DNA of 64,000 bases from Blautia faecis (GCF_020554845.1 NZ_JAJCIA010000016.1:1-64000), one strand, 5' to 3'; counted from the stretch's first letter, positions 1 through 8,756 are shown. Numbers and translations: made by a program. Notes: generated by a model not told the origin, from the letters alone.

Positions 1-61
1 TGAATATACATTGTGAAATCGCGTCCGGGATAACGACCAACCAATTAAATAGCAAAAAATC

Positions 62-92
62 ACAGCCCCGCCAAAAACGGGGCTGTCTTTAA
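62..92 (-). terminator. Rho-independent terminator of the cytidylate-kinase-like gene
   Basis: A 9-bp GC-rich hairpin (ACAGCCCCG / CGGGGCTGT around a short A-rich loop) lies just past the stop codon at 101. Read on the minus strand it is followed by a T-rich stretch. The first ~60 bases of the window hold nothing else I can recognise. Confidence 0.8.
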
Positions 93-100
93 TATACACT

Positions 101-697
101 TTAGATCAACTTCTTCACCATCTCCACAATCTCTTCCTTCGTCACCCTGCTACTGTTAATACACAGATCATACTGCAGCATATCCAGCCAGTTAGTATCC
201 GTAAAATACTCATAATAAGCCCGGCGTTCCTTATCCGTACGTTTCACCAGCTTCCTTACACTTTTTTCCTCCCGGCCGGTACGTGCAATCACCGTCTTCA
301 CACGGTCTTCAAACGGAGCATAGATAAACAGACTCAGATGCTTATCCTTATTATCCTGTAAGATATAATTGCCGCAGCGTCCAACAATCACGCAATTCTC
401 TTTTTCGGCTGCCTCCAAAATGATCTTCTTCTGCAGATCGTAAAGCACATCATTCATGGGAACGAAATGGTACTCCGGATTCATCTGCAGCTCGTAATCC
501 ACCGGATACAGCCACTGGCTGGCTTTTCTCTCATCTACTCTGGCAAACTCATCGAAAGGAATATTCTTCTCCTTGCTGGCCATTTCGATCAGCTCCTTAT
601 CATAGAACTTAAATCCCAGTTCCTCCGCAAGAGCCTTTCCAATAATACGTCCGTTACTTCCAAACATACGATTGATTGTTATAACACGGTTACTCAT
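101..697 (-). CDS. Cytidylate kinase-like family protein
   Basis: 198 residues, P-loop nucleoside-monophosphate-kinase fold of the cytidylate kinase-like family (AAA_26 type). The N-terminal loop at residues 12-20 reads FGSNGRIIG, a variant of the family's FGSGGREIG phosphate-binding loop. The C-terminal half has the lid-like segment DKERRAYYEYFTDTNW followed by YDLCINSS, also typical. The start is supported by AGGAGG upstream (minus strand, about 708-714). The family is probably cytosolic; its substrate is not settled, and these genes are distinct from the housekeeping cmk. It is transcribed alone, away from the xdh operon, and ends in the hairpin at 62-92. Confidence 0.8.
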   Translation of the reverse strand: MSNRVITINRMFGSNGRIIGKALAEELGFKFYDKELIEMASKEKNIPFDEFARVDERKASQWLYPVDYELQMNPEYHFVPMNDVLYDLQKKIILEAAEKENCVIVGRCGNYILQDNKDKHLSLFIYAPFEDRVKTVIARTGREEKSVRKLVKRTDKERRAYYEYFTDTNWLDMLQYDLCINSSRVTKEEIVEMVKKLI

Positions 698-780
698 AAA
701 CGGCGCCTCCTTTTGTGGTGGATTTGTAAAAAATTTTGTTATAAAATAGTTTATGAGAACTATTTTCTGTTCTTTTTCGC

Positions 781-789
781 ATTATAACA
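781..789 (-). promoter_or_regulatory. Extended -10 promoter for the kinase-like gene
   Basis: On the minus strand the sequence reads TGTTATAAT, an extended -10 element about 85 bases upstream of the start at 697. No good -35 hexamer is visible, which is common for extended -10 promoters. Confidence 0.4.
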
Positions 790-881
790 CAATTGTACGA
801 AAATATCTATATAATTTGCATAAAATCAAAATAAAAAAATATTCTGAATACGTCATTTCGCTGGAAATTTGAACCCTTTCT

Positions 882-890
882 TGTTATACT
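882..890 (+). promoter_or_regulatory. Extended -10 promoter for the xdh operon
   Basis: TGTTATACT is an extended -10 element 126 bases upstream of the xdhB start. No strong -35 is seen. The leader that follows contains a fragment of the 164-bp repeat (925-959). Confidence 0.4.
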
Positions 891-924
891 AAAAATAGCA
901 ATACGATTGCTGTTCACTGAAGGT

Positions 925-959
925 ACAGATTGCAGAAAGCCTTTTTCAAACACGCTCTG
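925..959 (+). repeat. End fragment of the 164-bp inverted-repeat element
   Basis: About 35 bases match the right end of the full copies (GCAGAAAGCCTTTTTCAAAC then ACGCTCT). Only this end survives. Bases 896-920 just before it resemble part of the second repeat family (GTTCACTG). Confidence 0.7.
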
Positions 960-1015
960 GAAAAGCGTATTTGGAAAACGATGAACAGTGATACAATATG
1001 AGAAAGGAATTTAAC

Positions 1016-1834
1016 ATGCTCAAAATAAAAAATTATGTGAAAGCAGAATCTCTGGAACAGGCTTATGAGCTGAACCAGAAGCGGACTGCCTGTGTGCTTG
1101 GCGGCATGGTGTGGCTGAAAATGGGTAACCGTGTTGTAACCACAGCCATTGATCTTTCCGGGCTTGGTCTGGATACCATCACAGAAACAGAAAGTGAATT
1201 TGTGATCGGCTGTATGACCCCATTGCGGGACCTGGAACTCCATCAGGGACTTCATACATATACGAAAGGTGCCATAAGAGAAAGCCTGCGCCATATTGTA
1301 GGCGTACAGTTCCGCAACTGCGCTACTGTAGGCGGAAGTATCTGGGGACGCTTCGGCTTTTCCGATGTACTCACCATGCTTCTGGCACTTGATACAGAGG
1401 TAGAACTTTTTAAAGGCGGCAGAGTCTGTCTTTCTGATTTTGTGAAAATGCCAAAAGACAGAGATATTCTGGTACGCATTATCATAAAGAAAACTCCGTT
1501 GAAGGTTGCCTATTTAAGCCAGCGTAATACCAAGACCGATTTCCCGGTACTGGCATGCTGTATCAGGCTGTCTGAGAATGGTGTGAGAGCAGTTTACGGC
1601 GCCCGTCCGGCGAAGGCATTTCTTCTGGAAGACGAAGAAGGTCTCCTTGCAGGCATGGAAACCATGTCTTCGGAAGAGAAGAAGATAGCGGTTCAGAAAT
1701 TTGCAGACTATGCAGCCCGGAAGGTTCCTACCTTTGGAAACATGCGAGGCAGCGCAGAGTACAGAACTCTTCTTGTGAAGGTTCTCACAAGAAGAGCATT
1801 AGAAGCAGTGGGAGGTATGACAGATGAAAATTAA
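1016..1834 (+). CDS. xdhB: Molybdenum hydroxylase FAD-binding subunit (xanthine dehydrogenase type)
   Basis: 272 residues from the ATG at 1016, which has AAAGGA seven bases upstream; an in-frame ATG at 998 lacks a ribosome site and is not favoured. This is the FAD subunit of a xanthine dehydrogenase/CO dehydrogenase-type enzyme that passes electrons from the iron-sulfur subunit to an acceptor. Residues ~1-160 form the FAD_binding_5 domain, with the two FAD loops LGGMVWLKMG (~28) and ATVGGSIWGRFGFSD (~102). Residues ~165-265 are the C-terminal CO-dehydrogenase flavoprotein domain. The first gene of a tight operon; its end overlaps xdhC by 11 bases. The exact substrate (xanthine, nicotinate, purine analogue) cannot be told from this subunit. 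Confidence 0.85.
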   Translation: MLKIKNYVKAESLEQAYELNQKRTACVLGGMVWLKMGNRVVTTAIDLSGLGLDTITETESEFVIGCMTPLRDLELHQGLHTYTKGAIRESLRHIVGVQFRNCATVGGSIWGRFGFSDVLTMLLALDTEVELFKGGRVCLSDFVKMPKDRDILVRIIIKKTPLKVAYLSQRNTKTDFPVLACCIRLSENGVRAVYGARPAKAFLLEDEEGLLAGMETMSSEEKKIAVQKFADYAARKVPTFGNMRGSAEYRTLLVKVLTRRALEAVGGMTDEN

Positions 1835-2309
1835 TTTCTGGCTGAACGGAGCAAAAAAGGAAGCGGAAATCAGTCCTGACACCATGCTTCTGGAGTTTCT
1901 TCGAAGCCTTGGCTGCTACAGTGTAAAAAGAGGCTGTGAAACTGCCAACTGCGGTCTTTGCACTGTTTTGGTAAATGACAAACCAATGCTGTCCTGCAGT
2001 GTCCTTGCAGCACGTATTGACGGCAAAAAGGTCATCACTATGGAGGGACTTCAGGCAGAAGCAGAAGAATTTGGAACTTTTCTTGCCAATGAAGGTGCAG
2101 AGCAGTGCGGATTCTGTAATCCGGGATTTATCATGAATGTACTTGCGATGACAAAAGAACTGGAAGATCCGACTGAAGAAGAGATTAAGGAATATCTGGC
2201 CGGCAATCTTTGCCGCTGTTCCGGTTTTGTTGGACAGACCAGAAGTATCCTGAAATATCTGAAATATAAGAAGAACGAAAACAGCCAGGAGAAGGAGGTG
2301 CAGGCATGA
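1824..2309 (+). CDS. xdhC: Molybdenum hydroxylase 2Fe-2S subunit
   Basis: 161 residues, the small electron-transfer subunit carrying two [2Fe-2S] clusters. The plant-type ferredoxin cluster ligands are Cys38, Cys43, Cys46 and Cys58; the second cluster in the C-terminal helical domain uses Cys95, Cys98, Cys130 and Cys132 (QCGFCNPG ... NLCRCSG). All eight cysteines are present and the length is normal, so it should be functional. It overlaps xdhB upstream and xdhA downstream (4 bases, ATGA), which indicates translational coupling and 1:1:1 assembly. Confidence 0.92.
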   Translation: MKINFWLNGAKKEAEISPDTMLLEFLRSLGCYSVKRGCETANCGLCTVLVNDKPMLSCSVLAARIDGKKVITMEGLQAEAEEFGTFLANEGAEQCGFCNPGFIMNVLAMTKELEDPTEEEIKEYLAGNLCRCSGFVGQTRSILKYLKYKKNENSQEKEVQA

Positions 2310-4594
2310 GCTATGTAAATAAATCTTTGCAGAAAAAGGATGCCATGGCTCTGGTGACCGGAAAGCCAGTTTACACAGACGATTTGGCACCAAAGGACTG
2401 CCTGATCATCAAGATCTTAAGGAGTCCCTATGCCAATGCCTGGGTGGAAGAGATCAAGACGGACACAGCCATGAAAGTAGAAGGAATGGCACTGATCCTT
2501 ACCTGGAAAGACGTTCCAAAGAGACGTTTCGCCTCTGCCGGACAGACCTATCCGGAGTTCAGTCCTTATGACAGAATGATCCTGGATCAGCATCTTCGTT
2601 TCGTAGGTGATGCAGTGGCAATTGTGGCAGGAGAAACAGAAGCTGCCGTAGATCTTGCCATGAAGCGCATTAAAGTGAAATACCGCGTGGAAACACCGGT
2701 TCTGGATATGCATACAGCCAAGGATAATCCGGTTCTGGTCCACCCGGAAGAAGACTGGGAATCCAAGTTCCCGGTTGGTGCAGATAACAAGCGGAATCTT
2801 GCAGCAAAAGGCCATGAGGAAATGGGAGATATCGACAAGGTTTTATCAGAATGCAAATACACAGTAGATGAAGTTTATCACACAAAGGCTGATCAGCAGT
2901 GTATGATGGAGACCTTCCGCACATATTGTACCAAGGACTATTTCGGCAGACTGAATGTGATTTCCTCCACACAGGTACCATTCCACCTTCGCCGAATCCT
3001 TGGAAATGCCCTTGGAATCCCATCCTCCAGGATCCGCGTGATCAAGCCTCGTATTGGCGGCGGCTTTGGAGCCAAGCAGACAGAGGTCTGTGAAATTTAT
3101 CCGGCAATTGTTACCTGGATGACAGGACGTCCATCCAAAATCGTTTACAGCCGTTATGAATCTTTAATCTGCGCTTCTCCCCGTCATGAGATGGAAGTAC
3201 ACGTAAAAGTTGGTGCAGATGAGAACGGAATCGTAAAAGGAATTAAAGTAGAGGCGCTTTCCAATGCTGGTGCATACGGAGATCACAGTCCTACAACCAT
3301 CGGACTTACAGGTCATAAGGCAATTGCCCTGTACCGGAATTTGGAAGCCTATGCTTTTGACTATGAGGTTGTTTACACCAACGTGCAGGCATCCGGTGCA
3401 TATCGTGGATATGGTGCCACACAGGGAATTTATGCAGTGGAATCCGCTGTCAATGAGCTGGCCCATAAGATGAATATGGATCCTGCAAGGATCCGTGAGT
3501 TGAATATGCCAATTGAAGGCGAGCCAATGTATGACTATGATGGAAACCTGACTCATACAGCAAGCTGTACGATGGATCGCTGCCTTGCCCGGGCCAAGGA
3601 GATGATCGGCTGGGATGAGAAATATCCATGCCGTGATATGGGAAATGGAAAAGTCCGCGGCGTAGGTCTTGCCATGGCGATGCAGGGCTCCTCTATTGCC
3701 AATGTAGACGTGGGAGGCGCAACCCTGAAGCTGAATGAGGACGCATCCTATACACTTTCCCTTGGATGTGCAGATATGGGTACGGGCTGTGATACCATTC
3801 TTTCCCAGATGGCAGCCGACTGTCTGGAAACAGAATTTGAGAATATTGTTGCATTTGGTGTGGATACGGATGTTTCTCCATATGACTCCGGTTCTTATGC
3901 ATCTGCCACTACTTACGCTACAGGCAATGCAGTTATTAACGCCTGCAATGAGCTGAAAAAGAGGATTATTCGGCTGGGTGCTGAAATGCTGGGTGTAAGT
4001 CCTGAGGAAGCAGACTTTGATGGAAAGAAAGTCTACGCAAGGGAAAAAGAGGTCAGTCTTCAGGAGATTGCTTATAAGGGAACCTGCGGAAATACCCTGG
4101 AAATGCAGGTGACTGCCTCCTATTCTTCCCAGATTTCTCCGCCGCCTTATATGGTTGGGGCAGCAGAGGTGGAAGTAGACAAAGAGACAGGAAATATTGA
4201 CCTGATCGATTATGTGGCAGTTGTAGACTGCGGAACTCCTATTAATCCCAATCTTGCCCGTGTGCAGACTGAGGGAGGAGTTGCCCAGGGAATCGGTATG
4301 GCACTTATGGAGAATGTGCAGTATTCCAAAGAAGGTAAGATTCGTGAGAATTCTTTCATGCAGTACAAGATCCCAAGCCGTGAGGATATTGGAAATATCC
4401 GGGTTGAGTTTGAGAGCAGCTATGAAAAGAGCGGTCCTTTTGGTGCCAAGTCCATCGGTGAGCTGGTAATCGATACCCCTTGTCCTGCAATTGCAGATGC
4501 GGTTTACAATGCTTCCGGTGTCCGGGTAAGAGAGCTGCCGATCACATCGGAGAAGATTGCCATGGGAATTCTGAAAAAAGAACTGGAGAAATAA
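2306..4594 (+). CDS. xdhA: Molybdenum hydroxylase catalytic (molybdopterin-binding) subunit
   Basis: 762 residues, the large molybdopterin-binding subunit that hydroxylates the substrate. Residues ~15-125 are the a/b-hammerhead domain; the remainder is the two-part molybdopterin-binding domain. Visible signatures are GGGFGAKQ (~250), GAYRGYGATQG (~365) and, near the end, GPFGAKSIGEL, whose glutamate (~717) is the conserved catalytic base of the family. Preceded by AAGGAGG. The three-gene order FAD / FeS / Mo is usual for Clostridia. No selenium-labile marker genes (yqeB, yqeC, xdhC-type maturation) are nearby, so whether it is a selenium-dependent hydroxylase is open. The DUF6077 gene begins three bases after the stop. 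Confidence 0.93.
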   Translation: MSYVNKSLQKKDAMALVTGKPVYTDDLAPKDCLIIKILRSPYANAWVEEIKTDTAMKVEGMALILTWKDVPKRRFASAGQTYPEFSPYDRMILDQHLRFVGDAVAIVAGETEAAVDLAMKRIKVKYRVETPVLDMHTAKDNPVLVHPEEDWESKFPVGADNKRNLAAKGHEEMGDIDKVLSECKYTVDEVYHTKADQQCMMETFRTYCTKDYFGRLNVISSTQVPFHLRRILGNALGIPSSRIRVIKPRIGGGFGAKQTEVCEIYPAIVTWMTGRPSKIVYSRYESLICASPRHEMEVHVKVGADENGIVKGIKVEALSNAGAYGDHSPTTIGLTGHKAIALYRNLEAYAFDYEVVYTNVQASGAYRGYGATQGIYAVESAVNELAHKMNMDPARIRELNMPIEGEPMYDYDGNLTHTASCTMDRCLARAKEMIGWDEKYPCRDMGNGKVRGVGLAMAMQGSSIANVDVGGATLKLNEDASYTLSLGCADMGTGCDTILSQMAADCLETEFENIVAFGVDTDVSPYDSGSYASATTYATGNAVINACNELKKRIIRLGAEMLGVSPEEADFDGKKVYAREKEVSLQEIAYKGTCGNTLEMQVTASYSSQISPPPYMVGAAEVEVDKETGNIDLIDYVAVVDCGTPINPNLARVQTEGGVAQGIGMALMENVQYSKEGKIRENSFMQYKIPSREDIGNIRVEFESSYEKSGPFGAKSIGELVIDTPCPAIADAVYNASGVRVRELPITSEKIAMGILKKELEK

Positions 4595-4597
4595 TAT

Positions 4598-5653
4598 ATG
4601 GGATTTATTTTTAAGGGGATACTGGCAGTGATCTGGCTGCTGGTAGTTCCCTGCCTGGCAGGGGGATTCTATTTCCGCAGAGAAAAAAGAACCTGCGGTG
4701 AATATCTTCTGGCCGGTTATACACTGCTGTTTGCCATTACAGAGCTGCTTTCTCTTACCATGATTTTTACCAAACAGCCGCTTCATGTGCTGACCATTAC
4801 ATATGGCGTGGTGGCTGGTGTACTGGCATTTCTGGGTGCCCGGAGTCTTTATAAGAAGAGGCAGAAGGAAACCGGTGAAGGCGCTGGCACATATTGCGGC
4901 AGAAGGACAGAAGCGACTGGAATTTCCCCGGAGCTTGTGGTGGCAGGAATTCTGATTCTGTTCCAGCTTGTCGTTGTGGTGCTTTATGCCCATATGGATG
5001 AAGATGATGCTTTTTATGTAGGAACAGCCACTACCGCGGTGGAAACCGATTCTCTTTATGCATATAACCCCTACACCGGAGCCGCTTACAATGTATTGCC
5101 AAGCCGTTACATTCTTTCTCCGTTTCCTGCATTTCTTGCCGTGACCAGCCGGTTATGCGGAGGACTTCATCCAGCCATTGTGGCACATACTGTTTTTCCG
5201 GCGGTATTTGTTTTTCTGGCATATGTGGTGCTTTTTCAGTACAGCCGCATATTCTTCAAGGGAAAGGCTGGAGAACAGGGGATTTTTATGATCCTTTGTG
5301 CCGTGATCCTGTGGTTTTGCGGATATTCGGTATACAATTCAGAAATTTTTACAATGGGCAGGATCTGGCAGGGAAAAGCTGTGCTGGCAGGGGTATTTTT
5401 ACCATTTTTATTTCTGCTCTGTATGGAGATTTTTATGCAGGAAAAACCGGAATATCCATGGAGCCTGGCTTTTCTGGCAAATGGAGCCTGCTGTCTGTTT
5501 TCCTCAATGGGAATCATGCTTGCCCCTCTTCTGATGGGAGTATTTGCTCTGCTTAGTCTGGTGAAATTCAGAGACGGAAGAAGATTCTTAAAGAGTGTAG
5601 TCTGCTGTCTGCCATCCTTGATACTTGGCGTGGTATACATTCTGGTATTTTAG
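4598..5653 (+). CDS. DUF6077-type membrane protein, N-terminal part
   Basis: 351 residues, mostly hydrophobic, with about nine membrane segments and a conserved MDEDDAFYVGTA-type stretch near residue 132 typical of DUF6077 membrane proteins (function unknown, glycosyltransferase-C-like topology). It begins three bases after xdhA with GGAG upstream, so it is probably co-transcribed. It stops at TAG 5651-5653 in the middle of a membrane segment, and the following gene looks like the natural continuation in another frame. Either the gene is broken by a frameshift or the two halves are made separately; see the findings. Confidence 0.65.
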   Translation: MGFIFKGILAVIWLLVVPCLAGGFYFRREKRTCGEYLLAGYTLLFAITELLSLTMIFTKQPLHVLTITYGVVAGVLAFLGARSLYKKRQKETGEGAGTYCGRRTEATGISPELVVAGILILFQLVVVVLYAHMDEDDAFYVGTATTAVETDSLYAYNPYTGAAYNVLPSRYILSPFPAFLAVTSRLCGGLHPAIVAHTVFPAVFVFLAYVVLFQYSRIFFKGKAGEQGIFMILCAVILWFCGYSVYNSEIFTMGRIWQGKAVLAGVFLPFLFLLCMEIFMQEKPEYPWSLAFLANGACCLFSSMGIMLAPLLMGVFALLSLVKFRDGRRFLKSVVCCLPSLILGVVYILVF

Positions 5654-5664
5654 GAGGTGGAGAG

Positions 5665-6441
5665 ATGAAACGAGCACTTTTGGCTTCACTGGATGCCTGG
5701 CAGAAATACTGGGGGAACGGATTTTATGTCTATTTACTGCTGGCTGCATGTTTGTATTTCCTGGTATTCGGAAGAAAAAAAGAACGATCCAGAATTTTAT
5801 CCGGCTATATTGTAGTTTTTCTTGCTGTGTTTTTCTGTCCGGTGACTGCTTATATTATACAGAAATGTATAGGACGGTCGGTTTACTGGAGAGTATTATG
5901 GATTCTTCCGGCAATGCCGCTTATAGCTTATGCAGGAACCTGCCTGATAAAAAAGGCGGGAGCTTCCAGACCACGGCAGTACATACTTCTGATTTTTATT
6001 GCGGCAGTGCTGGCTTTTTGCGGAACTGGCCTGAATAGAGATGGTTTTTACAAAAAGGTTCAGAATGTACAGAAGATTCCTGATGAGGTAGTAAGCATCT
6101 GCAATCTGATCAATGAGCAGAAGGAAGAAAATGAAGAAATCTACCTGGCAACAGATGACAAAATAGCTTCCTACGTGAGAGTTTATGATCCATCTATCAA
6201 AATGCCTTACGGAAGAGGCGGTAAAGGAGCCTCTGGAAAAAAAGCTGCAAGATGGCTCCATAAACAGCTTGTGGCAGAAGTACCGGTGATCAAAAAGGTA
6301 GTAAAAAATGCAAAAAGACTGAAATGCAATTACCTGGTTTTCCCTGTTCCAAGCAAAAAGAAGCAGCTGTATATGGAAACAAAAGGGTTCTTACTGATCG
6401 GTCAGGTAAATGAGTACGGTATTTTCAAATATTGTGAATAA
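5665..6441 (+). CDS. DUF6077-type membrane protein, C-terminal part
   Basis: 258 residues. Residues 1-130 hold about four membrane segments (KYWGNGFYVYLLLAACLYF and others); the soluble C-terminal ~130 residues contain a lysine-rich stretch and end LIGQVNEYGIFKYCE, the kind of extracytoplasmic tail seen at the end of DUF6077 proteins. The start ATG at 5665 has a perfect AGGAGG seven bases upstream that overlaps the stop codon of the previous gene. It could therefore be translated on its own, or be the detached half of one ancestral ~610-residue protein. Function unknown. Confidence 0.6.
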   Translation: MKRALLASLDAWQKYWGNGFYVYLLLAACLYFLVFGRKKERSRILSGYIVVFLAVFFCPVTAYIIQKCIGRSVYWRVLWILPAMPLIAYAGTCLIKKAGASRPRQYILLIFIAAVLAFCGTGLNRDGFYKKVQNVQKIPDEVVSICNLINEQKEENEEIYLATDDKIASYVRVYDPSIKMPYGRGGKGASGKKAARWLHKQLVAEVPVIKKVVKNAKRLKCNYLVFPVPSKKKQLYMETKGFLLIGQVNEYGIFKYCE

Positions 6442-6446
6442 AAGGG

Positions 6447-6475
6447 TTGCATTTACAGGAAAAAGCTGATACATT
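6447..6475 (+). promoter_or_regulatory. Promoter of the lysine-riboswitch transcript
   Basis: TTGCAT and TACATT are separated by 17 bases; the predicted start (~6483) lies just upstream of the riboswitch aptamer. Confidence 0.55.
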
Positions 6476-6504
6476 TAGTTTGTGAATAAACTGAATACGG
6501 GAAG

Positions 6505-6720
6505 TTATGATAGAGGCGCAGGCTTCATCAGTAATTTCAGCTGCAGAGACTGGTTGTGTGCAGAGTATGGGCATACGCAGATACAGGCTCTGGGTCGTAT
6601 GGCAGACTGGCTGGAATGAAAGGGGAGACTGCCGAAGGATTTTTTTCTCAGCCAGGAGAGAAGTTCTGGGCTGACGCAGAATATGCGGCAGACTGTCACT
6701 GTTGTGGAGCGCTATCTAAG
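6505..6720 (+). ncRNA. Lysine riboswitch (L-box) aptamer
   Basis: The leader of the transporter gene carries the conserved L-box blocks in order: GATAGAGGCGC at the 5' side of helix P1, AGTAA soon after, GAAAGG followed by GCCGAAGG in the middle, and CTGTCACTGTTGTGGAGCGC with TATC closing P1 at 6713. Known L-box RNAs bind lysine and shut off biosynthesis or transport genes. The downstream hairpin at 6745-6788 would be the off-switch terminator. The match is by eye to the family consensus; a covariance-model search would settle exact limits. Confidence 0.92.
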
Positions 6721-6744
6721 GTATAGATCCTGTGAAGAATAAAT

Positions 6745-6788
6745 GCCATGAATGTGTCCCCATAATGGGAGTGCATTCATGGCTTTTT
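6745..6788 (+). terminator. Riboswitch expression-platform terminator
   Basis: A 10-bp hairpin GCCATGAATG / CATTCATGGC is followed by TTTTT, placed 25 bases after the aptamer and ~90 bases before the gene. With lysine bound this terminator is expected to form. Confidence 0.85.
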
Positions 6789-6880
6789 GCGTTAAAGAAG
6801 AGGAGGCTTTTAAGAAAACGCTCTGACCGGTTTGTGACTGGTCATCTGGTATTCAGGAAAAAAGAGGGAGGAAATCGATA

Positions 6881-8503
6881 ATGAAGTACAATTGTAAAAA
6901 GTTGTCTGTTCTTTTTGCAACTGTTATGATGTTTGTCCTGGCATGTCCGGTGACTGTTCTGGCAGCGGCAGAAGAGGAGGCTGGCACACCTGCTGTGTAC
7001 GCTACTTTCTGGTCATTGATACCGCCAGTTGTGGCAATCGTTCTGGCATTGATCACAAAAGAGGTTTACAGTTCCTTGTTTCTTGGAATTTTAGTTGGAG
7101 CACTTCTGTACTCTGGCGGTAATTTTGAGGGAACGGTTAACCATATTTTTTCAGGCGGAATGATCAGTGTGTTATCATCCGGCAGTAACGTAGGTATTCT
7201 GGTGTTCCTGGTAATTCTTGGAACTATGGTCTGCCTGATGAACCGGGCTGGAGGCTCAGCCGCTTTTGGACGCTGGGCGGGCAAACACATCAAGACAAGA
7301 GTTGGGGCAGAGCTGGCAACCATTTTGCTTGGAGTGTTGATTTTTATTGATGATTATTTCAACTGTCTGACAGTAGGCAGTGTTATGAGACCAATCACAG
7401 ATCAGCACAATGTATCACGCGCGAAGCTGGCATACCTGATCGATGCCACAGCTGCGCCGGTATGTATCATTGCACCAATCTCATCCTGGGCAGCTGCTGT
7501 CAGCGGTTTTGTTCCGGGTGAGGATGGAATGTCCGTGTTTGTAAGAGCTATTCCCTATAACTATTATGCACTTCTTACGATTGTAATGATGGTATCCATG
7601 GTTCTGATGAAAGAAGAGTTTGGTGCTATGGGTGTGCATGAGTCCAATGCGTTAAAAGGAGATCTGTTTACCACAGCAGCCCGTCCTTATGCTTCAGGCG
7701 AAGGTGATGGACCGGTGAACCCAAGAGGAAAGGTTATGGATCTTCTGATCCCTATCATCTCTCTGGTTATCTGCTGTGTAATCGGTATGATCTATACTGG
7801 TGGATTTTTCAGCGGTACAGATTTTGTAACTGCTTTTTCCCAGAGTGATGCTTCTGTCGGACTGGTGCTTGGAAGCTTCTTCGGTCTGGTGATCACCATT
7901 CTTCTTTATATGGTGCGCAGAGTGCTGTCCTTCCGCGATTGTATGGCATGTATTCCAGAAGGATTTAAGTCCATGGTACCGGCAATCCTGATCCTTACTT
8001 TTGCATGGACCTTAAAGAGTATGACGGACAGTCTGGGTGCTGCTGAGTTTGTTGCGGAAATGGTGAAGTCTTCAGCAGAGGGGCTGGTAAATATGCTTCC
8101 GGCTATTATATTCCTGGTAGCCTGCTTCCTGGCATTTGCTACTGGTACTTCATGGGGAACCTTCGGTATTCTGATCCCGATTGTGGTTCATGTATTTGAA
8201 AACACACCGGGAGACCTGATGATCATTTCCATCTCTGCCTGTATGGCTGGTGCTGTTTGCGGTGACCATTGTTCTCCGATTTCGGATACGACGATTATGG
8301 CCTCCGCGGGAGCTCAGTGTGATCATGTAAATCATGTGTCAACCCAGCTGCCTTATGCCATTGTGGCAGCAGTGGTATCCTTTGTAACTTACATTTTCGC
8401 CGGCTTTATCCAGAGCCCGCTGTGCTTGATCATCGGTGTAGCACTGATGATGGGAGCTATGTGTGTTGTGAAAATGAAGTTCTCAGATCTGAAAACGGAA
8501 TAA
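6881..8503 (+). CDS. NhaC-family antiporter-like transporter, probable lysine transporter (LysW type)
   Basis: 540 residues with an N-terminal hydrophobic segment ending VLAAAEEE (signal-like or extra membrane helix) and about 11-12 membrane spans of the NhaC Na+/H+ antiporter superfamily; characteristic stretches are FIDDYFNCLTVGSVMRP (~155) and GDHCSPISDTTIMASAGA (~463). A lysine riboswitch sits directly in front of it. Comparative work on L-box regulons assigned NhaC-type proteins under lysine control as candidate lysine transporters (LysW), so the better reading is sodium- or proton-coupled lysine transport rather than pH homeostasis. AGGGAGGAAA precedes the ATG. Direction of transport is inference from the off-type riboswitch, which would favour uptake. 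Confidence 0.85.
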   Translation: MKYNCKKLSVLFATVMMFVLACPVTVLAAAEEEAGTPAVYATFWSLIPPVVAIVLALITKEVYSSLFLGILVGALLYSGGNFEGTVNHIFSGGMISVLSSGSNVGILVFLVILGTMVCLMNRAGGSAAFGRWAGKHIKTRVGAELATILLGVLIFIDDYFNCLTVGSVMRPITDQHNVSRAKLAYLIDATAAPVCIIAPISSWAAAVSGFVPGEDGMSVFVRAIPYNYYALLTIVMMVSMVLMKEEFGAMGVHESNALKGDLFTTAARPYASGEGDGPVNPRGKVMDLLIPIISLVICCVIGMIYTGGFFSGTDFVTAFSQSDASVGLVLGSFFGLVITILLYMVRRVLSFRDCMACIPEGFKSMVPAILILTFAWTLKSMTDSLGAAEFVAEMVKSSAEGLVNMLPAIIFLVACFLAFATGTSWGTFGILIPIVVHVFENTPGDLMIISISACMAGAVCGDHCSPISDTTIMASAGAQCDHVNHVSTQLPYAIVAAVVSFVTYIFAGFIQSPLCLIIGVALMMGAMCVVKMKFSDLKTE

Positions 8504-8543
8504 AGAGGTTTTTCTTATTGGAAAAATAAGAAAAGAATGTGGA

Positions 8544-8638
8544 AGCCGGGATGGATTTTCCTGTGTAATGCCTGCGGCAGTGTGGAAGAATTTACAGTGT
8601 CTGCAGAGTGTTGACGGGGAAATTGTCCTGGCTTTTTT
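8544..8638 (+). terminator. Terminator-like long hairpin downstream of the transporter
   Basis: GCCGGGA (8544-8550) can pair with TCCTGGC (8626-8632), followed by TTTTTT. Inside, ATTTTCC pairs with GGGGAAAT, and CTGCGGCA with TGTCTGCAG. The ~95-base arrangement is larger than an ordinary terminator. An AT-rich hairpin at 8510-8535 lies closer to the stop codon. Confidence 0.5.
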
Positions 8639-8680
8639 GCATGCTTCTATCTTCTTTATTGGCTGCTTAATATTCGCTTT

Positions 8681-8756
8681 GGAGCGTGTGTGGAGAAGGT
8701 TTTTTGCAAGATGTGCATTACACTTTGCGGGAAAGCTTTTTTAAATGTGTTCTGGA
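8681..8756 (+). repeat. Degenerate half copy of the 164-bp element
   Basis: Starts GGAGCGTGTGTGGAGAAGG and continues TTGCAAGATGTGCATTACA, matching the GCG-end of the full copies with several changes. It sits just upstream of the rluF promoter. Confidence 0.6.

Noticed and set aside
1016..4594. Selenium-dependent molybdenum hydroxylase linked to selD in the same window
   Set aside because: selD is more than 50 kb away and the usual marker genes are not next to xdh, so the connection is not supported by the sequence.
3164..4993. A 609-codon open frame on the minus strand
   Set aside because: It is antisense to xdhA and the DUF6077 gene, has Cys/His/Ser-rich composition typical of a shadow frame, no ribosome site and no family resemblance.
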